DNA of 64,000 nucleotides from Streptomyces hoynatensis. GTDB taxonomy: Bacteria > Actinomycetota > Actinomycetes > Streptomycetales > Streptomycetaceae. The stretch's first letter is position 1. Each line of letters starts with the position of its first letter. Shown piece after piece: positions 40,351 to 48,663 of the stretch. Where the stretch lies: assembly GCF_003626535.1 (NCBI RefSeq), contig NZ_RBAL01000006.1, positions 186,001 to 250,000 of the forward strand, in the 5' to 3' direction. The notes under the pieces are model-generated. The model searched no databases and was not told where the DNA came from. It saw only the letters and a program-made list of their open reading frames with translations. A program made the translations under genes and the position numbers.

Positions 40351-41282
40351 CCGCACAGCTCAGCGTCGTCCACGCCCACGGCGAGCGGATCGTGGTGAGC
40401 GCCGGGGACGTGGAGATCCTCTCCTACGTGTACCGGCCCGATCCGGAGCCGTTCGAGTCCCGCAAGCCGTACGCCCATCCGCTGCGCACCCTCTCCGGCC
40501 ATCTGGTCTCCGGCTACCGGCCCAACGACCATCGCTGGCACAAGGGCCTGCAGATGACGGCGAGCCACCTGTCCGAGCAGAACTTCTGGGGCGGCAACTC
40601 CTACCTCCACGGGCAGGGCTACCAGCGGATTCCGGAGCGGGTCGGCTGGATGCGGCACGACGGCTTCACGCGGGTCGAGGCGGCGGGCGAGCGCGCCGAG
40701 TTCGCCGAGGAGCTCACCTGGATCAACCACGGCGGCCAGGAGTGGGCCCGCGAACTGCGCACCCTCGCCGTCCACTCCGCGGAGCCGGCCGAGGGGGCCT
40801 GGGCGCTCGACTGGTCGATCCGGCTGACCAACGTCCGCGGCGAGCCGCTGCACTTCGGCAGCCCGACCACGGCCGGCCGGGAGATGGCCGGCTACACCGG
40901 GCTGCAGTGGCGCGGCCCCCGGGACTTCACGGGCGGCCAGGTGCTGCTGCCGAGCGGGCCGATCGCCGACCAGGAGGCCATGGGCACCCCGGCCGCCGAG
41001 GCGCCCTGGCTCGGCTTCGTCGCCGAGCACGACGACGTGGACGCGCACTCCACGCTGCTCTTCGTCCACGCGCCGGAGAACGCGGGCGAGGCCGCCATCC
41101 ACCCCTCGCACTGGTTCGTCCGCTCCTCGCCGATCCCGACGGTGGCCTTCTCCTGGGCGTTCTTCGAGGAGTTCGAGCTGGCGCCCGGGGAGTCCTTCGC
41201 GTACCGCTACCGGGTCGTCGTGGCCGACGGCGCCTGGGACGGGGCCCGGGTGGAGAGCTACCTGAAGAGCCACGCCTGGTAG
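40347..41282 (+). CDS. PmoA-family protein (DUF6807)
   Basis: A 311-residue protein whose SGYRPNDHRWHKGLQ, NFWGGNSYL and WINHGGQEWARELRTL motifs mark the family annotated as PmoA (after a methane monooxygenase subunit, which it is not). It has a beta-rich fold and no signal peptide. Members are nearly always next to Gfo/Idh dehydrogenases, as here, so a role in sugar breakdown is inferred; no enzymatic activity is established to my knowledge. The GTG start shares GTGA with the preceding stop. Confidence 0.85.
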   Translation: MTAQLSVVHAHGERIVVSAGDVEILSYVYRPDPEPFESRKPYAHPLRTLSGHLVSGYRPNDHRWHKGLQMTASHLSEQNFWGGNSYLHGQGYQRIPERVGWMRHDGFTRVEAAGERAEFAEELTWINHGGQEWARELRTLAVHSAEPAEGAWALDWSIRLTNVRGEPLHFGSPTTAGREMAGYTGLQWRGPRDFTGGQVLLPSGPIADQEAMGTPAAEAPWLGFVAEHDDVDAHSTLLFVHAPENAGEAAIHPSHWFVRSSPIPTVAFSWAFFEEFELAPGESFAYRYRVVVADGAWDGARVESYLKSHAW

Positions 41283-41491
41283 GCCGCGCCCCCGGGAGCA
41301 GCCGTGCCCCCGGCGTATGCGACCGCGTACGCGCCGTCCGCGCGGCGCCCGTGTGCGCCGGGGGCTCATCGGCGTGCGGCCCTTCCCCGGCCCGCCCGGG
41401 CGGTTCCCCGCGCCCGGGCGGGCGCGGGGTCCGTACGCCGGGGAGGCGGCCGGGGGCCCTTTGCGACTCTTTCGCCGGAGTCGGGAAGTGA

Positions 41492-41508
41492 ACCTTCGAA
41501 AGGAAGGT
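41492..41508 (-). terminator. Hairpin after the tRNA gene
   Basis: ACCTTC and GAAGGT (41492-41497, 41503-41508) pair around a 5-base loop immediately past the 3' end of the tRNA on the minus strand. It probably ends the tRNA transcript. Confidence 0.6.
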
Positions 41509-41512
41509 GAAG

Positions 41513-41586
41513 TGCCCCGGGTGGGATTCGAACCCACACTGAATACCTTTTGAGGGTATCGTCTCTGCCGATTGGACTACCGGAGC
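41513..41586 (-). tRNA. tRNA with anticodon CAA (leucine, UUG), short variable loop
   Basis: Folds as a full cloverleaf of 74 bases: acceptor GCTCCGG/CCGGGGC, a 3-pair D stem GTC/GAC with an 11-base loop CAATCGGCAGA, anticodon stem ATACC/GGTAT with loop CTCAAAA, T arm GTGGG-TTCGAAT-CCCAC and discriminator A. CCA is not encoded. The anticodon CAA reads UUG. The D arm and A73 resemble leucine tRNAs, but the variable region is only TCAGT (5 bases), whereas bacterial leucine tRNAs have a long variable arm. Confidence 0.9.
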
Positions 41587-41694
41587 CCCTGCGATCCGAA
41601 GGGCAGTCTAGCCCCTCGATGCCTCAAACATACCTCAGATAGGTACCCTCGTTGATGCCCCATCTGGCAGGAAACCGGAGCCCCAAGGAGCAGC

Positions 41695-42387
41695 GTGAGC
41701 ACCCCCGACGTCCCCGACGAGCCCACCACGGCGGCCGGCGCGCCCGGCCCGGCCGAAGACTCCGCAGCGGGGGACGGCGCGCATGTCCCCCCGAAGACCG
41801 CCCGCGTCGTCATCGCCGAGGACGAGGCCCTGATCCGGCTCGATCTGAAAGAGATGCTCGAGGAGGAGGGGTACCGGGTCGTCGGCGAGGCCGGGGACGG
41901 CGCGCGGGCCGTCGAGCTCGCCCGGGAGCTGGTCCCCGACCTGGTCATCCTCGACGTGAAGATGCCGGTCATGGACGGCATCTCGGCCGCCGAGAAGATC
42001 GCGGGCGAGAGCCTCGCGCCGGTGCTGATGCTGACCGCCTTCTCGCAGCGTGACCTGGTGGAACGGGCCAGGGACGCCGGCGCGATGGCCTACCTGGTGA
42101 AGCCCTTCACCAAGAGCGACGTCGTCCCGGCCATCGAGATCGCCGTCTCACGGTTCCAGCAGCTGAAGGCGCTCACCGAGGAGGTCGCCGACCTCGCGCA
42201 GCGGCTGGAGACCCGCAAGCTGGTGGACCGGGCCAAGAGCATCCTGCAGACCCAGTACGGGCTGACGGAGCCGGCGGCGTTCCGCTGGATCCAGAAGACC
42301 TCCATGGACCGCAGGCTGTCGATGCATCAGGTGGCCGAGGCGGTCATCCAGGACGCCGAGGAGAAGCGGCAGAAGCAACAGAAGTAG
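41695..42387 (+). CDS. PdtaR-type response regulator with ANTAR RNA-binding domain
   Basis: A 230-residue two-component regulator that acts on RNA. The receiver has AEDEALIRLDLKEML and the phospho-acceptor Asp near residue 87 in VILDVKMPVMDG; the C-terminal ANTAR domain is KLVDRAKSILQTQYGLTEPAAFRWIQKTSMDRRLSM. In mycobacteria PdtaR binds ANTAR stem-loops to prevent termination. The GTG is preceded by AAGGAG. The first 35 residues are Pro/Ala-rich. The cognate kinase is not in the window. It precedes the liv operon, separated by a strong terminator. Confidence 0.95.
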   Translation: MSTPDVPDEPTTAAGAPGPAEDSAAGDGAHVPPKTARVVIAEDEALIRLDLKEMLEEEGYRVVGEAGDGARAVELARELVPDLVILDVKMPVMDGISAAEKIAGESLAPVLMLTAFSQRDLVERARDAGAMAYLVKPFTKSDVVPAIEIAVSRFQQLKALTEEVADLAQRLETRKLVDRAKSILQTQYGLTEPAAFRWIQKTSMDRRLSMHQVAEAVIQDAEEKRQKQQK

Positions 42388-42434
42388 CGGTTCGTCAATT
42401 TCCGCTTCTTTTGCCCCATGTCCCATTTCGTCGC

Positions 42435-42466
42435 AGAGCGCGTTCGGCCAGGCCCGAACGCGCTCT
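42435..42466 (+). terminator. Terminator hairpin after the ANTAR regulator
   Basis: A perfect 13-base-pair stem (42435-42447 with 42454-42466) with a 6-base loop, followed by TTCGC. It lies in the 318-base gap before the liv operon; the rest of that gap should hold the liv promoter, which I could not place with confidence. Confidence 0.75.
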
Positions 42467-42705
42467 TCGCATGTGTGAATTGACCGTCCCGGGATGCGGC
42501 TTCTTGGATGGATCGTCCGTTGACCGGTCAGTCGTGTTCAGTTTCCGGCGCGTGTCCTAGGTCACGAGGCGATCACATCTGTTGCGGCATGGTGTTCCGT
42601 CAGCTTGTCGGGCAATAGATTCCGCTGCACGCCGCGTAGGTGTGCGCTCTGCGCATGGAGTTGTGCGGCGACAACAGGTCTGGCTCGCTCCAGGGGGTTT
42701 TCGAA

Positions 42706-43875
42706 GTGCTCAACAAGACCATCGTGAGGCTCGCGATACCCATCGCGGCCAGCGCTCTGGTGCTCTCCGCTTGCGGTAGTGACGACGACGGAGGCGGCGG
42801 CGGGGACGGCCAGACTTACAAGATCGCCTATCAGGGCCCGATTTCGGGACAGAATGTCGCGTTGGGCGAGAATATGGCGAACGGCATCCAGCTCGCCATC
42901 GACGAGGCGAATGAATCGGGCGATTACGACTTCAAGCTGGAGTACTTCCCCGCCGACGACCAGGGCTCGGAGACCCAGGCCACGGCCGCCGCGCAGAGCG
43001 CCATCGACGACCCCGACGTGGTCGCCGTGATCGGCCCGGCCTTCTCCGGTCCCACCCAGGTCGCCGCCCCGCTCTACGGTCAGGCCGGGCTCGCCTCCGT
43101 CTCCTCGTCCGCGACCAACCCGACCCTGACCGACCAGGGCTTCGGCACCTTCCTGCAGGCCGTGCCGAACGACAACGCGCAGGGCGCCGCCATGGCCGAG
43201 TGGCTCGCGAGCCAGGACGGCGTGAGCAGCGTCATGGTCGTCGACGACAAGTCGCCCTACGGCGAGGGCCTGGCCGAGGTCGCGGTGAACGGCCTGGAGG
43301 AGGCCGGCCTCGACGTGGAGACGGCCAGCGTCCCCGCCGACACCGTGGACTACTCGAGCGCCGCGCACGACGTCGTGAGCTCCGGCGTGGACGCGCTGAT
43401 CTACGCGGGTTACTACGAGGCCCTCGCGCCCTTCGCGATCCGCCTGAACGAGGCGGGCTACGACGGGATCGGGGTCTCGGGCGACGGCTCCAACGACGCG
43501 GAGCTGATCCACCTGGCCGGCGACGCCGCCGAGGGCTGGTACCTCACCTGCCCCTGCACCGACGCCACTCAGGAGGAGGCCACCCAGTCCTTCGCCGAGC
43601 GCTACCAGGCGGCCTACGACACCCCGCCGGGCACCTACTCCGCGGAGTCCTACGACGTGGCCAACATGATCATCCAGCAGATCGACGGCCTGCAGGGCAA
43701 CGTGGACCGGCAGTCGCTCTACCAGGCCCTGGCCGGAGCCGAGTACGAGGGCCTGACCAAGACCTTCTCGTTCGACGAATCAGGCGCCTTCGCGGAGCAG
43801 AAGATCTACATGTACCAGGTGGACGGCGGCCAGATCGGCTACCTGGGTGCGGTAGACGAGCTGGCAGCCGGCTGA
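42706..43875 (+). CDS. livK: Branched-chain amino acid binding lipoprotein
   Basis: A 389-residue periplasmic-type binding protein. Signal peptide with lipobox LSAC (Cys near residue 23), a Gly/Asp linker, then IAYQGPISGQNVALGENMANGIQLAIDEAN, the LivK/LIVBP opening, and VAVIGPAFSGPTQVAA. It captures leucine, isoleucine or valine outside the membrane for the LivHMGF importer. GTG at 42706 is preceded by AGGGGG about ten bases upstream. The first gene of a five-gene operon. Confidence 0.93.
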   Translation: MLNKTIVRLAIPIAASALVLSACGSDDDGGGGGDGQTYKIAYQGPISGQNVALGENMANGIQLAIDEANESGDYDFKLEYFPADDQGSETQATAAAQSAIDDPDVVAVIGPAFSGPTQVAAPLYGQAGLASVSSSATNPTLTDQGFGTFLQAVPNDNAQGAAMAEWLASQDGVSSVMVVDDKSPYGEGLAEVAVNGLEEAGLDVETASVPADTVDYSSAAHDVVSSGVDALIYAGYYEALAPFAIRLNEAGYDGIGVSGDGSNDAELIHLAGDAAEGWYLTCPCTDATQEEATQSFAERYQAAYDTPPGTYSAESYDVANMIIQQIDGLQGNVDRQSLYQALAGAEYEGLTKTFSFDESGAFAEQKIYMYQVDGGQIGYLGAVDELAAG

Positions 43876-43965
43876 CGGAGGACGAGTCCACGGCGGCGCG
43901 GGACCACCCCGGTGCCCGCGCCGCCGGGCGCGTTGCTCCGCCCGTTCCCACAAGGAAGTTTGCCC

Positions 43966-44889
43966 ATGTCCGTTTCGGATATCTGGGACGTACTCGTCCT
44001 GGGGGTGGTGCTCGGCTCGCTCTACGCCGTCATCGCCATTGGTTACACGCTCGTGTACGGCGTCCTCCAGCTGCTGAACTTCGCGCACAGCGAGGTCTTC
44101 ATGTCGGGCGGCTACGGGGGCGTTATCGCACTCACGCTCGTCGAGCCGGTCGCCGATCCCTCCGGCCTCCAGTCCTTCGGCTACGTCATTCTCGGCATTT
44201 GCGCCGGCGCACTTCTGGGCGGCCTTGTCGCCTTCGGCCTTGAAAAGGCCGCATATCTCCCGCTCCGCCGCCGCAACGCCCCGCGTCTGGTCTTCCTGAT
44301 CACGGCGATCGGCGCCTCGTTCTTTCTGTACAACCTGGCGGGCAAGCTCTTCGGCCGGTACCCGATGCCGATGCCCACCATGTACGAGAACCGCAAACTG
44401 TTCGAAATATTCGGTACCAGCGTCAGCGTGACCCAGCTGATCATCGTCGTCACCGCGCTGGTGATGCTGCTCCTGGTCGACTTCGTCGTGAACCGCACCA
44501 AATTGGGCTCCGGCATCAGGGCCGTGGCGCAGGACCCGGAAGTGGCCTCGCTGATGGGGGTGAACATCGACCGCGTCGTCTCGCGCACCTTCGTGCTCGG
44601 CGGCCTCATGGGCGGCGTCGCGGGCTTCCTCTTCGGCACCAACCTCCAGGTCGAGTACACCATGGGCTTCCTGCCCGGGATCACGGCGTTCGCCGCCGCG
44701 GTGCTCGGCGGCATCGGCAACGTGCGCGGCGCCATGCTCGGCGGCCTGACCCTCGGCGTCGTCGAGGCCTTCACGGTCGAGCTGTGGGGCGACGCCTGGC
44801 GGTACGTCGGGGCGTTCGCGGTGCTGATCCTCGTCCTGATGTTCCGTCCTACAGGCATTCTCGGCGAGCGAGTGGGGAGGACGGCATGA
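43966..44889 (+). CDS. livH: Branched-chain amino acid ABC permease LivH
   Basis: A 307-residue permease with about eight helices. GYTLVYGVLQLLNFAHSEVFM is the conserved N-terminal motif and GSGIRAVAQDPEVASLMGVN is the cytoplasmic loop that contacts the ATPases. AAGGAAG lies upstream of the ATG at 43966. Overlaps livM by four bases (ATGA). Confidence 0.95.
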   Translation: MSVSDIWDVLVLGVVLGSLYAVIAIGYTLVYGVLQLLNFAHSEVFMSGGYGGVIALTLVEPVADPSGLQSFGYVILGICAGALLGGLVAFGLEKAAYLPLRRRNAPRLVFLITAIGASFFLYNLAGKLFGRYPMPMPTMYENRKLFEIFGTSVSVTQLIIVVTALVMLLLVDFVVNRTKLGSGIRAVAQDPEVASLMGVNIDRVVSRTFVLGGLMGGVAGFLFGTNLQVEYTMGFLPGITAFAAAVLGGIGNVRGAMLGGLTLGVVEAFTVELWGDAWRYVGAFAVLILVLMFRPTGILGERVGRTA

Positions 44890-46256
44890 GCGCCACGACC
44901 ACGGCCAGGCCCGCGATGAGCGTGGCGGCCCGGCTTCGCCGGCGCCGGTGGTACCAGCAGCCGCGCTGGCAGCGGCTGTTCGCGATGGTGGTGCTCGCCC
45001 TCGTGATGACGCAGGTCACCGGCGCCCAGGGGGTGCGCGGCGACCTCTTCGCCGCCCTCCAGGACAACTTCACCGGCACCGGCCTGTGGATCTGGCTGGC
45101 CATCTTCGTCGGCATCTGGCTGGTGCGCGAGTTCCTCGGCGAGCCGCTGGGCCGTTACGCCTCCCTCGCCGGCCGCCAGGTGACCGGGCCCGCCCGGCGC
45201 GTCGGCGACCTGGTGCGGGGCAACCGCCTCTACCGCTGGGGCGGCCTCGCCCTCCTGCTGGCCTTCCTCATCGTGCTGCCGCTGATGGTCTCCACCTTCT
45301 GGCAGCAGGTGATGGTCGACCAGGTCGGCATGTACGTCATGGTGGCGCTCGGCCTCAACGTGGTGATCGGCTGGGCCGGCATGCTCGACCTCGGCTTCAT
45401 CGCCTTCTTCGCCATCGGCGCCTACAGCGCGGCCTACTGGACCGGCGGGCTGCCCGTCGACCCGCCCTTCGAGGTCAACAACTTCCTGGCGATCCCGCTG
45501 GCCATGGTCACCTGCCTGATCGCCGGGGTGCTGCTGGGCGCCCCCACGCTGCGGCTGCGCGGCGACTACCTGGCCATCGTCACCCTCGGCTTCCACGAGA
45601 TCGTCTACCTGCTGGCCAAGAACTGGAGCGAGTTCACCGGCGGCACCCGCGGCGCCCCCGGCCTGGACAGGTTCTCGGTCGACCTCGGCTTCTGGTCCTA
45701 CAAGTGGGAACTCGACCCACAGCCCTACTACTGGCTGCAACTCGGCCTGGTCGTCGTGGTGCTGGCGCTGTTCCTGCGCCTGGAGCACTCCCGGGTGGGC
45801 CGGGCCTGGACCGCCATCAGGGAGGACGAGGTGGCCGCCGCGGCCACCGGGGTCAACACCGTCCGCTTCAAGCTGCTCGCCTTCGCGATCGGCGCCTCCA
45901 CCTCGGGCATCGCGGGCGTCGCCTACGCGAGCAAGCAGGGCTTCATCAACCCCGAGCAGTTCGTGGTGCTGATGTCGGTGCTCGCCCTGTCCTACGTGGT
46001 GTTCGGCGGCATGGGCTCCATCCCCGGCGTCCTGCTGGGCACCGCGATCCTGGTGTGGCTGCCCGAGCGGCTGCGCGACACGGTCGACCCCCAGGACCGC
46101 TTCATGTACCTGGGCGGGCTCCTGGTGATCATGATGATCTACCGGCCGCAGGGCCTGTGGCCCTCCAAGCGCAGGCAACACGAGCTGAAGATGGCCGAGA
46201 CCGGCACCGGCGGCGCCGACGCCCTGGGTGCCCAGCCGGGAGGTGGGCAGGCGTGA
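44886..46256 (+). CDS. livM: Branched-chain amino acid ABC permease LivM
   Basis: A 456-residue permease. GLNVVIGWAGMLDLGFIAFFAIGAY and RVGRAWTAIREDEVAAAATGVNT are the family signatures. It has an extra 130-residue N-terminal region with two or three hydrophobic stretches compared with E. coli-type LivM core domains, similar to other actinobacterial versions. Its stop overlaps the GTG of livG. Confidence 0.94.
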   Translation: MSATTTARPAMSVAARLRRRRWYQQPRWQRLFAMVVLALVMTQVTGAQGVRGDLFAALQDNFTGTGLWIWLAIFVGIWLVREFLGEPLGRYASLAGRQVTGPARRVGDLVRGNRLYRWGGLALLLAFLIVLPLMVSTFWQQVMVDQVGMYVMVALGLNVVIGWAGMLDLGFIAFFAIGAYSAAYWTGGLPVDPPFEVNNFLAIPLAMVTCLIAGVLLGAPTLRLRGDYLAIVTLGFHEIVYLLAKNWSEFTGGTRGAPGLDRFSVDLGFWSYKWELDPQPYYWLQLGLVVVVLALFLRLEHSRVGRAWTAIREDEVAAAATGVNTVRFKLLAFAIGASTSGIAGVAYASKQGFINPEQFVVLMSVLALSYVVFGGMGSIPGVLLGTAILVWLPERLRDTVDPQDRFMYLGGLLVIMMIYRPQGLWPSKRRQHELKMAETGTGGADALGAQPGGGQA

Positions 46257-47203
46257 CCAGCGACACGCGACAGGCGGCGGCAACGGCCGAGGACGCCCGG
46301 CGGGCCGGGGAAACCGGGAACGTGCTCGAAGCCTCGGGACTCACCCTGCGCTTCGGCGGGCTGACGAGCCTCAACGGCGTCGGCCTCACCGTGCGGCGCG
46401 GGCAGGTCCTCGCCGTCATCGGGCCCAACGGCGCGGGAAAGACCTCGCTGTTCAACTCGCTCACCGGCGCCTACGTTCCCCAGGAGGGCACGATCACCCT
46501 CCGGCCCAGGGCCGGGGGCGCCTACGAGCTGCGCGGCCGCAAACCGCACCGGGTCAGCCGGCTCGGGGTGGCGAGGACGTTCCAGAACATCCGCCTCTTC
46601 GGCGCGCTCACCGTGCTGGAGAACGTCAAGATCGCGGTCGAGACCCGGCAGCACACCGACCCGATCTCCATCATGCTCGGGCTGCCCAACGCGCGCCGCG
46701 ACGAGCGCGAGAGCGACCGCAGGGCGCACGAGGTGCTGTCCTTCGTCGGCCTGGAACACCGGATCAACGAGCTGGCCTCCGCGCTCAGTTACGGCGAGCA
46801 GCGCCGCCTGGAGATCGCCAGGGCGCTGGGCACCTCGCCGGAACTGCTGCTCCTGGACGAGCCGGCCGCGGGCACCAACCCGACCGAGAAGCAGGACCTG
46901 GAGCAGCTGATCCGGCGGGTCAACACCGAACTCGACGTCAGCGTCCTGCTGATCGAGCACGACATGCGCCTGGTGATGTCGGTCGCCGACCATGTGGTGG
47001 TGCTCAACTTCGGGCAGAAGATCGCCGAGGGGAGCCCGTCCGAGGTGCAGCGCGACCCGGCGGTGATCGAGGCGTACCTCGGCTCGTCCGAGGGTGAGGA
47101 CGCGGCGGTCGTGGAGGAACTGGTCGGGCACGCGGACCAGGCCGGCGAGCGGCCGGGCGAGCAGGCCGGCGGGGAAGAGAACGGCGAGGAGGAGCGTCCG
47201 TGA
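46253..47203 (+). CDS. livG: Branched-chain amino acid ABC ATPase LivG
   Basis: A 316-residue ATPase. Walker A GPNGAGKTS, the Q-loop region with VARTFQNIRLF, signature LSYGEQRRLEIARAL, Walker B LLLLDEPAAG and switch His in LIEHDMRLVM are intact. The last 45 residues are a Glu-rich tail absent from the E. coli protein. GTG start within GTGA shared with livM; overlaps livF the same way. Confidence 0.95.
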   Translation: MTSDTRQAAATAEDARRAGETGNVLEASGLTLRFGGLTSLNGVGLTVRRGQVLAVIGPNGAGKTSLFNSLTGAYVPQEGTITLRPRAGGAYELRGRKPHRVSRLGVARTFQNIRLFGALTVLENVKIAVETRQHTDPISIMLGLPNARRDERESDRRAHEVLSFVGLEHRINELASALSYGEQRRLEIARALGTSPELLLLDEPAAGTNPTEKQDLEQLIRRVNTELDVSVLLIEHDMRLVMSVADHVVVLNFGQKIAEGSPSEVQRDPAVIEAYLGSSEGEDAAVVEELVGHADQAGERPGEQAGGEENGEEERP

Positions 47204-47976
47204 GCACACAGGTGGAGAGCGATCCGCTGCCCTCGGCGGAGCCTTCCGGCGCGGCGGCTCCGCCCGCCCTGCTCGAACTGCGGGACCTGCACGTCTTCTA
47301 CGGCGCCATCGAGGCGCTCAAAGGCGTCAGCCTCACCGTCGGCGAGGGCGAGGTGGTCGCCCTGCTCGGGGCCAACGGCGCCGGCAAGTCGACCACGCTC
47401 AAGACCGCCTCGGGCATGCTCGCCCCCCGCGCCGGCGAGGTCCTGCTGCACGGCGAGCGGGTGGACGGGATCACGTCGCACGAGCTGGTCCAGCTCGGCA
47501 TCGGCCACGTCCCCGAGGGGCGGCGGGTGTTCCCGCGGATGACGGTGCTGGAGAACCTCAGGATGGGGGCCTACCGGCTGCGCCGCCCCGACCCCGCCGA
47601 CCTGGACCGGGTGTTCACCCTGTTCCCGGTGCTCGCCGAGCGCCGCAAGCAGATCGGCGGCACCCTCTCCGGCGGCGAGCAGCAGATGCTGGCCATCGGC
47701 AGGGCCCTGATGGGCAAGCCGGAGCTGCTGCTGCTCGACGAGCCCTCGATGGGCCTCGCGCCGCTGATCGTCCAGCAGATCTTCGAGATCCTGAAGGAGA
47801 TCAACGCCCAGGGCACCACGCTGCTGCTCGTGGAGCAGAACGCCTCCAGGGCGCTCGCGCTCGCCGACCGCGGCTACGTCCTGGAGACCGGTTCCGTGGT
47901 GATGTCGGACGACGCGGATGCGTTGCTGGCCGACCCGAGGATCAGGGCCGCCTATCTCGGCGAGTCCGTGGAGTGA
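47200..47976 (+). CDS. livF: Branched-chain amino acid ABC ATPase LivF
   Basis: A 258-residue ATPase, partner of LivG. Walker A GANGAGKST, RRVFPRMTVLENLRMGAY, signature LSGGEQQMLAIGRAL, Walker B LLLLDEPSMGLAP and VEQNASRAL are intact. A 25-residue disordered start precedes the core. Last gene of the operon, followed by a strong hairpin shared with the convergent thioesterase gene. Confidence 0.95.
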   Translation: MSTQVESDPLPSAEPSGAAAPPALLELRDLHVFYGAIEALKGVSLTVGEGEVVALLGANGAGKSTTLKTASGMLAPRAGEVLLHGERVDGITSHELVQLGIGHVPEGRRVFPRMTVLENLRMGAYRLRRPDPADLDRVFTLFPVLAERRKQIGGTLSGGEQQMLAIGRALMGKPELLLLDEPSMGLAPLIVQQIFEILKEINAQGTTLLLVEQNASRALALADRGYVLETGSVVMSDDADALLADPRIRAAYLGESVE

Positions 47977-47978
47977 CG

Positions 47979-48014
47979 CCGTCGTGGCGCCCGCCGGCGC
48001 GGGCGCCACGACGG
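47979..48014. terminator. Bidirectional terminator between livF and the thioesterase
   Basis: A perfect 16-base-pair stem (47979-47994 with 47999-48014) with a 4-base loop fills the 39-base gap between two convergent genes. Confidence 0.85.
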
Positions 48015-48015
48015 T

Positions 48016-48639
48016 TCACGGCTGGGGAGGTGCCGTGGGCCCCGCCGCCTGGCCGGGCTGGGCGGCGGGGCGCAGCGCGCAGGTCAGCCGCGCCGTGCAC
48101 ACCCGCTTGCCGCGTTCGTCGGTGAGCACCACCTCGTACGTCGCCGAGGTGCGGCCCGTGTGCGCCGGGGTCGCCACCCCGGTCACCAGGCCGGAGCGCA
48201 CCGGCCTGTGGTGCGAGCAGTTCAGGTCCACGCCCACCGCGATCTTGTTGGGGCCCGCGTGCAGCATGGCCCCGATGGAGCCCAGGGTCTCGGCGAGCAC
48301 CGCGGAGGCGCCGCCGTGCAGCAGCCCGTAGGGCTGGGTGTTCCCCGCCACGGGCATCGTGCCGACCACCTGCTCCGGGCTCGCGCTCCTGATCTCGATT
48401 CCCATCCGCTCCCCGAGCCGCCCGGCCGAGAACAGCGCCGGCAGGTCGGTGCCGGCCGCGGTCCACTCCTCGATCACGCGGGCGGAAAACTCAGTGGGCA
48501 CAGTGGGCGCAGCGGGCGCAGGGGGCTCCCCGGGCGCGGTCGGCGCCGCCGGGTCCGTGGGTTCCGCGGGCGCCGTGGGCGCCGGGGGCGTGGGTGGCAC
48601 GGCCGGCCCCGGCGGCTCGGCGGAAGATCGTTCAACCAT
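48016..48639 (-). CDS. PaaI-type hotdog-fold thioesterase
   Basis: A 207-residue protein with a hotdog domain at about residues 55-190: QPYGLLHGGASAVLAETLGSIGA is the PaaI/acyl-CoA thioesterase signature and VDLNCSHHRPVRSG the next conserved strand. It should hydrolyse an acyl- or aryl-CoA thioester; the substrate is unknown. The first 50 residues are almost only Pro, Ala, Thr and Gly, so a shorter protein from a later start is possible. Confidence 0.85.
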   Translation of the reverse strand: MVERSSAEPPGPAVPPTPPAPTAPAEPTDPAAPTAPGEPPAPAAPTVPTEFSARVIEEWTAAGTDLPALFSAGRLGERMGIEIRSASPEQVVGTMPVAGNTQPYGLLHGGASAVLAETLGSIGAMLHAGPNKIAVGVDLNCSHHRPVRSGLVTGVATPAHTGRTSATYEVVLTDERGKRVCTARLTCALRPAAQPGQAAGPTAPPQP

Positions 48640-48663
48640 GCGCAGCGTTCTACCAGCTCCCCC

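Noticed and set aside
41513..41586. tRNA as an attachment site of an integrated element
   Set aside because: No integrase, excisionase or repeated tRNA 3' end was found in the flanking sequence.
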